From Cornus controversa (lineage: Eukaryota; Streptophyta; Magnoliopsida; Cornales; Cornaceae): DNA of 64,000 bases. Of this stretch, positions 58,901 to 64,000 are shown in pieces. Within the stretch, counting starts at the first letter, position 1; the number at the start of each line of letters is the position of its first letter. The stretch covers positions 74,332,033 to 74,396,032 of the forward strand of contig CM048845.1 in assembly GCA_026545225.1 (NCBI GenBank). The letters run 5' to 3'. The notes beneath the pieces are model-generated. The model searched no databases and had not been told where the DNA came from. It saw only the letters and a program-made list of their open reading frames with translations. Position numbers and translations under genes: made by a program.

Positions 58901-61723
58901 GCTTTTGTGCGCCTTAACGTGTCACATCTTCACCATCGCGCTTTCACCGCTTTCAGTGGTAATCACGTGCTTCTTTACGCCTCAACGTGTCGGATCTTCA
59001 CAGCTTCGTCACCGTGCTTCTATGCTCCTCCAGTGGTAATCAAGCGCTTCTATGCGCCTCAACATGTCGGATCTTCATAAGTCCGCCACTATGCTTCCAT
59101 GTGCCTCCAGTTGTAATCACACGCTTCCATAACGCCCCAACGTGTCAAATATTCACAAATCCATCACCGCTATTACATGCGCCTCTAGTCATAATCATGC
59201 ACTTCCATGCACCTCAATGTGCCGGATCTTCACAGATCTGCCACTATGCATCCATGCGCCTCCAATCGTAATCACGCTTCTGTGGGCCTCAACATGTCAG
59301 ATCTTCACAGATCTGCCATCGCGCTTCCATGCGCCTTCAGTCGTAATCATGCGCTTCTGTACACCACAACATGTCGAATGAGATCCAACCCCGTGCTTCC
59401 AAGCGCCTCCAGTGGTAATCACGTGCTTCCACGGGCCTTAATGTGCTGGATCTTCACAACTTCGCCACCGTGTTGCCTCGCGCCTCCAGTGGTCATCACA
59501 CACTTTCGTGCGCCTCAATATGTTGGATCTTCATAACTCCACCACCACGTTGCCACGTGCCTCCAGTGGTCATCACGTGCTTATGTGCGCCTCAATGTGC
59601 CAGATCTTCACAGCTCCGCCACTACGCTTTTGTGTGCCTCAAAACGTGTGCCTTCTAGATTAAGTTTCCAAACTCAAGTTGGTATCTACTCTACCAGCTT
59701 GAGTTTGAGGGAGGATGTTAATGTATATTATACACATATTATATTAGCACTTACTTATCACCCTACTTGCACTCACTTGCTACCTTGTACTACCCGTTAC
59801 CTATCACGTAGGTTTTTTTTTCTAATTAGAAGGACTCACACACACTTTTTTGCCCACATGGGGACTCGAACCCCTCCCCTCCTCTTTGAGGATGGGGAGG
59901 TTAAACCATTGGGCTACAAGCCCTTTGGTTACCACCTAGGGTTTCCTTATATAACATCATTATACTTGTACTAATATACCCCCCACCTACCACATTCCTA
60001 GCTTATAAATAGGCCATTTGTACTACTTTTCAATACAATTCAATATATAGAGATTACTCTAATTCTCTCTCTCTCTCTCTTCTCTAACTTTTACAAAGAG
60101 CCTATTTATAGGCTAGGAGTGTGGTAAGTGAGGGGTTATATTAGTACAATGGTGTTATATAAGGAAACCAGCTGGGTGGTAGGTAAAGGGTAATACAAGG
60201 AAGGTAGTAGGTGAGTGCTAATATAACATGTGTATAATATACATTAACAGGTACAGTAGTATTCTGCACTAAAACAAAAAAAAAAATGAGAATGTCATTC
60301 AACCGGTTATAATTTTGTCTAAACTGGTTCTAGAGTATTCTGTTAAGTCAATTATTCAAAATAGAGTCTATTGAGAAACAAGCCCCCCAATCACGTACCA
60401 CGAAATATTACGATATGATGATAAGTAAACAAGCACGAAGAAATTGCAAGAACACACCAAAAATTATACGTGGTTCGGCTAAACAAACTTACGTCCACGG
60501 AGAGCCTGATTTCATTATATAGATTGTAACAATACAAGTAGAAAGATTGAATCAAGAGTACGTTCAAAAGGAAATCACAACTTATAAACAAGAATTCTCT
60601 CTCTAAGTGTCATCTTAAAAACAATGAGAGTATTGCTTCTTCTCTTCTCACTTGTCTCAACCTATAACATAGGTAACTATTTATAGAGCCCAAAACCCAA
60701 TTCCTTGGTGGACAATGATTACAATTCCTTAGAGCCCAAGACTTGCCTACCAAGAACTTTCCTTCCTTGAGACCCAGACTTGCCTACTAAGAAATTACTT
60801 AAGAAGACACAACTCTATAATGGAAACCTAATCACAATAGAAATTTAAGCCAACCTAATAGAGTCGAGTTGAACCGGTTCTACAATATGGCCAATGGGTT
60901 TTCTGGAAACCAAATTCCAAAAACCAGTAAGCTTCTCAACTGGTTCTAGAAAACCTCCAACAGGTTCAATGGAACATTTTTTCCAGGCTTAAAAATTTTC
61001 AGCAAAAAAACTTCACCAATATTCAACCAAGTACCATTCAAAGGTCTCTAAGGTCTTTCTTACCTTTGCCTATTGTGATTGATTATCATGGAGCATTCTG
61101 TACGGATATTGTGAAGTAGCTTCCATCTCTACATGTCCAGACTCAACAACCAACCTTGGCAAAGTGTCCGGCACACAACACAACATATTGTTCACACCCA
61201 AGTATTCAAAACATAACTTTGGAACAGAGCTTGCCAACATATAAATATTATTCTAACTTCCACAACACTCTTTTCCCCCACAAATTCATTGACCAGTGAT
61301 CCCGAAAATAATTGGCTAGAACAGAAAAATTAAACCTGGGATTGAAACCTCAAAAGTGCATTGTTATGCTAAACTTGTGATAATCATTGTTGATCTTCAC
61401 ATACCTGAGTGGTTTAAAATTCTAGCTTAACAGGTTTCTAGTTACTAACTATAGAGAGGATGATCCAAATGTGCAGGTTGATGGAACATGGTTTATTATC
61501 ACCTGAAAGATCAAAAAAAGCGTATGAGAAGAAGCAAAGGAAGCAAAAGCAACTTCGGATGGGAACTCCTATAAAATCTCCCCCTCCGCGGCCACCAAGT
61601 AGACCTGAGAGTTCAAAAATGCAGCAGCTGGTGTCAAAGAATGGTGAAGTGAAAGCCAAGAAAAGAATCATCAATGATAGTGATGATGAATATTTACTGA
61701 GTCCGAAAAGGAGAAAAGGGTAA
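46088..61723 (+). CDS. Conserved plant protein of unknown function, 204 aa
   Basis: Four exons join in frame: 46088-46261, 46534-46656, 46758-46828 and 61477-61723, all with GT-AG introns. The N-terminal 90 residues are Ser/Thr/Lys-rich and probably disordered. The conserved core runs YTLAGQKFDVPEEREPLRIF through YESLSKQIPSSEMAEFW, across the third intron (codon TG/G) into LMEHGLLSPERSKKAYEKKQ. The C-terminus has KSPPPRPPSRPE and basic patches KAKKR and SPKRRKG, likely nuclear signals. I recognise it as a type of protein found across plants but know no assigned function. Intron 3 is 14,648 bp and carries all transposons from 48 to 61 kb. The core motif split by that intron reads smoothly, which supports the gene model. 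Confidence 0.85.
46829..48455. other. Intron 3, first part
   Basis: Unique-looking intron sequence with no recognisable gene or element. Short ORFs at 46910-47167 and 47686-47886 have no support. Confidence 0.5.
48456..50824 (+). mobile_element. Chromovirus-type (Tekay-like) solo LTR, approximate
   Basis: The left end reads TATCATAGCGTCCCAAAAAT, close to the TGTCACGTCCC start of Tekay/Del LTRs. The right end TTTACGGAGTATTACA is the classic terminus of that group. Between them is a GC-rich block (49440-49690, CACGCGCCCCCACGCGCAGG) usual for such LTRs. Length (~2.4 kb) fits. No matching 5-bp duplication was seen and the first two bases are not TG, so limits are tentative. Confidence 0.5.
49898..49947. 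repeat. (TA)n microsatellite
   Basis: A 50-bp TA run inside the LTR-like segment in intron 3. Confidence 0.95.
50825..55855. other. Intron 3, middle part
   Basis: Five kilobases of intron without a recognisable gene or a bounded transposon. At about 54625-54725 a short degenerate tandem repeat is present: CACTTTTATTTCGATTTTG, CAGCTTTTATTTCGACTTTG, CACCTTTACTTCAAGTTTG, with a unit of about 25-26 bp and four to five copies. Confidence 0.5.
55856..56538 (-). mobile_element. Possible LTR piece beside the TRIM complex
   Basis: On the minus strand this reads GGAACTATAAATACAAGTTT (TATA-like) at about 56437, followed by about 550 bp that look like LTR leader sequence. Together with sequence right of 60254 it may be one older LTR split by the GGTAC insertion. 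No termini were proven. Confidence 0.3.
57902..57913 (-). other. Primer-binding site, minus arm
   Basis: The minus strand reads TAGTATCAGAGC, complementary (one mismatch) to the 3' end of initiator tRNA-Met, directly inside the LTR that begins at 57914. The plus arm has TGATATCAGACC at 58342-58353 in the mirror position. Confidence 0.8.
58640..59640 (+). repeat. ~76-bp minisatellite in the TRIM plus arm
   Basis: About twelve copies of a 68-78-bp unit: TGTCGGATCTTCACAG, then CGCCACCGTGCTTCCATGCG, then CCTCCAGTGGTAATCACGCG, then CTTCTGTGCGCCTCAACA. Most units are close to a multiple of three and lack stops, which gives overlapping ORFs in all frames. Related units in reverse occur in the minus arm at 56880-57060 and 57360-57610. 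Confidence 0.9.
59813..59926 (-). mobile_element. tRNA-derived SINE inside a TRIM LTR
   Basis: The LTR text CACCTAGGGTTTCC is interrupted. On the minus strand the insert reads GGGCTTGTAGCCCAATGGTT (box A-like), then GGGGTTCGAGTCCCCATGTG (box B), and ends with an A-rich tail. Flanks TTACCTATCACGTAGG and TTACCACCTAGG are an imperfect target duplication. Confidence 0.8.
60265..61267 (-). mobile_element. LTR with polypurine tract, truncated element
   Basis: On the minus strand GTGGGGGAAAAGAG (61268-61281), a polypurine tract, is followed by TGTTGTGGAAGTTAG, an LTR start. A TATA-like CTATAAATAGTTAC lies at about 60685. Near the other end the phrase ATTATACGTGGTTCGGC...ACGTCCACGGAG (plus) is common in plant Copia-type LTRs. 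Repeated AACYGGTTCTAGA motifs lie at 60315 and 60940. The interior right of 61281 is lost, and the left limit is a guess. Confidence 0.5.
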
Positions 61724-64000
61724 GAAGAAAAGACTCTCTCGCTATATGTACCAGTGTATTTTTAGAGAATTACTTCATTTTATCTTTCCTTTAAAATTAT
61801 CTGCAACAAGCAAGTGACTGAAGCAATCAAACAGATGATAGATCGAGACATTCTTTGTATTGTCTGAATTCTAATAATGGAATCCAAAAATAAAAATGAG
61901 TTTTTAATATATCTTGTCATCTACATTTTAGTCAATAATGTGCCAAACTTAATCTTGTGGGACTTGAATGGAATATCTGCCCAGAATAATGCTCTTCAGC
62001 AACAAATAGTTACGGTACAGGTTGTATATATTGCTCTGTCAAAACTCATCACTTTGACGTTGTTTCTATTATGGGATATAGAGCAATTCTATATAATTTA
62101 GCCACCGGACATTGATATTTCCTTTTTTCTATAACTGACAATTATGGTTCCCCCCAACCCCCCACCCCCCATTACAAGTTTGAGCTGGTCTGTTGGAGCT
62201 ATTCATGTAACTAGGATAATAAAACATTTATTGAACCGATTAATTTCTCATTAGGGACTCAAATTCAATTCTGCAAACAAAAAGATATTAAAATTATAAT
62301 TTTTACTTTTGTTTCCTACTGCAGAAAATTTATAGAAATGATAAACTCTTACATTTTGTATGGATGGATGGATTTGCAATGGAGTTGAGGTTTACATAAA
62401 GATTGGCTATTATAGTTATATTGGGAGGCCAATGGTGTTAGGTTATTAGAACTTAGTATTGGCAAAATTTGCAACAAATCAGGTGTTTGTATTTTTCAGT
62501 TTTAATTCAGTGTATTTTTTAATGTTAGTTTAGTCAGTTAGGGTTAGAATTTACCTTGGATCCATGGACTATGTAGACAAATATTTGAAGGTTAAGAGAG
62601 GGTCAAAAGGTAAATTTATCTCTCAAACTACTAATTCACCAGCTACAGTTTTATTTTTTGCATTCATTTCATACAAAATGTTAGAAATGCATTATATATT
62701 TTGAAATTCATATGAACAGTTAAAGCTGAAAATTAAGTTTTAAATCAGTAGTGAAGTTCGATCGATCAGAATCAATCAATTTCTGCTGGTCTCAGTTCGA
62801 TCAGTCATACTATAACTGGAATATCAACCGAGCCTGGCGGATTATGATTTCCTATTTTGACTCCAACTACAAAAGTCTACTTCTTTTTGGCCTGAAAAAT
62901 AATACAAACACGCCTAGCGTTCTTAAACAAATATATTCATATATATATAGAGAGATCTAGATAGATACATAGCAATGTAGAGCATACAAGTATATAAAGA
63001 GCATCTTTCTTTCTTTCTTTCATCATTACTGTGATCTTGCATAATGCATTAAATGGTGAGTTGTTATTCAAGATGTTGGTTACAAGCTTGTTGAGGGTTA
63101 AACTTCATTAATACCGAATTGGGTGTTTTTTGTGTGTTTGATTTATATTTAATTTTCTCTCTTTAAATTTGTCAAAAATGAGCCATTGGTAGTTAAGATT
63201 TTACAAAACATATTTACTCCTTTCTAGGTATAGTTCGAACATAGCGTACTTCTGTAGTTCTGTGTATCAAAGCTCGAATGCTAGAGTAGAGGTAGAGGAG
63301 ATCTTTTGTACAACTAGTATCTTTACTATGAGTTTCAAATAACTTGTTCTTTGAAATCTAAACTTGTAGGGCTCTCAAATCAATATATGCATCTTGCTGA
63401 AACCATCCTTAAATATTTGGACTAAATCCGTTCGTTTTAAGTCTCTCAATCTGAGTGGAGCATAAAAGAATTCAAATATATATATATATAGTGAAAGAAT
63501 TCAAAAATATTCTAAAATTAAACCTTCCAGCTTATCCCAGAGAATCAAGCGAGGTTAATCTGATCGGAGATGTGCTATTGTTGAATGGGAAGTTCTCAGT
63601 CCCCACCTGCATGTATATCTGACAATGCCTTCATTGGAATTGTCACCTGTCTTTAATGCTTAAGGCCAAGGATAGGAAGTGCATTCAAAGAGAGAAAAGA
63701 ACATGTTTTTATCATGACACTGTTATGAAGCTTTTCATTGGGAAACACGAATATCTCAGTGTAACACTGTCAAGTATAGCAGAGTCGTGGTCACAATTTA
63801 GGCCATAACTAAAAGTTGTGGACATATATATGTGTGTGTGTATATATAATATATACGTAAGAATTCATGGCACATGTATTGCATGTGACTGGAAACAGAA
63901 GAAATAAAAGGTGCATCGATCTAGTTTGGTGATTTTCATAGGAGGAAATATATGATCAGGTGATTCTGGTCTCAGTACTATGGATGGGGCTATTAGTTAG
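61724..64000. other. 3' flank of the unknown gene
   Basis: The 3' UTR and intergenic sequence follow. No further gene, RNA or bounded transposon is recognised. A C-rich run (CCCCCCAACCCCCCACCCCC) lies at about 62151, and short TA and TG runs lie near 62936, 63475 and 63825. Confidence 0.5.

Larger units (their letters stand above)
56544..60249. mobile_element. Inverted TRIM-like LTR complex, one insertion
   Basis: The unit starts TGTTGAAATT and ends ATTAACA, flanked by GGTAC (56539-56543 and 60250-60254), so it went in or was fixed as one piece. Inside, in order: minus LTR 56544-56768 with polypurine tract (TCCCCCTCAAACTCAAGG on plus); minus interior; truncated minus LTR 57073-57245 with its own polypurine tract; minus interior; primer site GCTCTGATACTA (57902-57913); minus LTR from 57914 to about 58095; then plus LTR about 58098-58341; primer site 58342-58353; plus interior; polypurine tract ending 59715; plus LTR from 59716 to about 60091; and a minus LTR fragment 60092-60249. 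No retroviral-type protein is encoded. LTRs share CCTATTTATAGGC. Confidence 0.82.

Noticed and set aside
59840..59925. tRNA-like sequence with box A and box B
   Set aside because: It continues into an A-rich tail, has near-duplicated flanks and no full cloverleaf, so it is a SINE and not a tRNA gene.
58624..59974. Overlapping 79-129-aa ORFs on the plus strand
   Set aside because: The minisatellite unit is close to a multiple of three and stop-poor, so several frames stay open by chance. The last ORF runs through the SINE.

Overview
The window is nuclear DNA of a eudicot-type land plant. It is AT-rich, with GT-AG introns, (TA)n/(GA)n microsatellites, plant LTR-retrotransposon families, tRNA-derived SINEs, MITEs and two plant gene families. 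The species cannot be fixed from the sequence alone.

Layout. From 1 to about 37.5 kb the minus strand carries a tandem cluster of carotenoid cleavage dioxygenase 1-like (CCD1-like) genes. Copy 1 (38-1981) is cut by the window edge and has a 5-bp frameshifting deletion in exon 4. Copy 2 (14559-18461) and copy 3 (32958-37446) are both reconstructed here as intact 13-exon genes, of 617 and 604 codons, with all four iron-ligand histidines. Two further copies survive only as fragments: exons 2-3 at 8.8-9.1 kb and exon 1 at 27.3-27.4 kb. Interleaved on the same strand are broken pieces of the exosome subunit gene RRP46: last exon at 27.7 kb, exon 2 at 28.8 and 29.5 kb, and exons 2-6 at 38.1-41.5 kb. 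In the 27 kb remnant the RRP46 end lies only about 0.3 kb upstream of a CCD exon 1. The duplicated unit was therefore probably the 3' part of RRP46 plus CCD1-like.

From 46.1 to 61.7 kb the plus strand carries one four-exon gene for a small, basic, plant-conserved protein of unknown function (204 aa). Its third intron is about 14.6 kb and is filled with transposon material.

Mobile elements with readable boundaries include: a 1.56-kb SIRE-like solo LTR with target duplication AAGTG (6972-8535); a TRIM with three LTRs and duplication CATTC (10216-11421); a pol-less Ty3/gypsy element (21477-25725); a 1.55-kb hAT-type element with 8-bp duplication GCCTTATG (43452-45002); two MITEs (4150-4360, 4715-5101); a SINE in a CCD intron (34339-34479); and an inverted complex of a small LTR retrotransposon carrying a ~76-bp minisatellite, flanked as one unit by GGTAC (56544-60249).

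No operon, CRISPR, rRNA or tRNA gene is present. The interest lies in the recent history of the CCD1-like/RRP46 cluster and in the unusual structure of the non-autonomous LTR elements. I saw no wholly new functional system.
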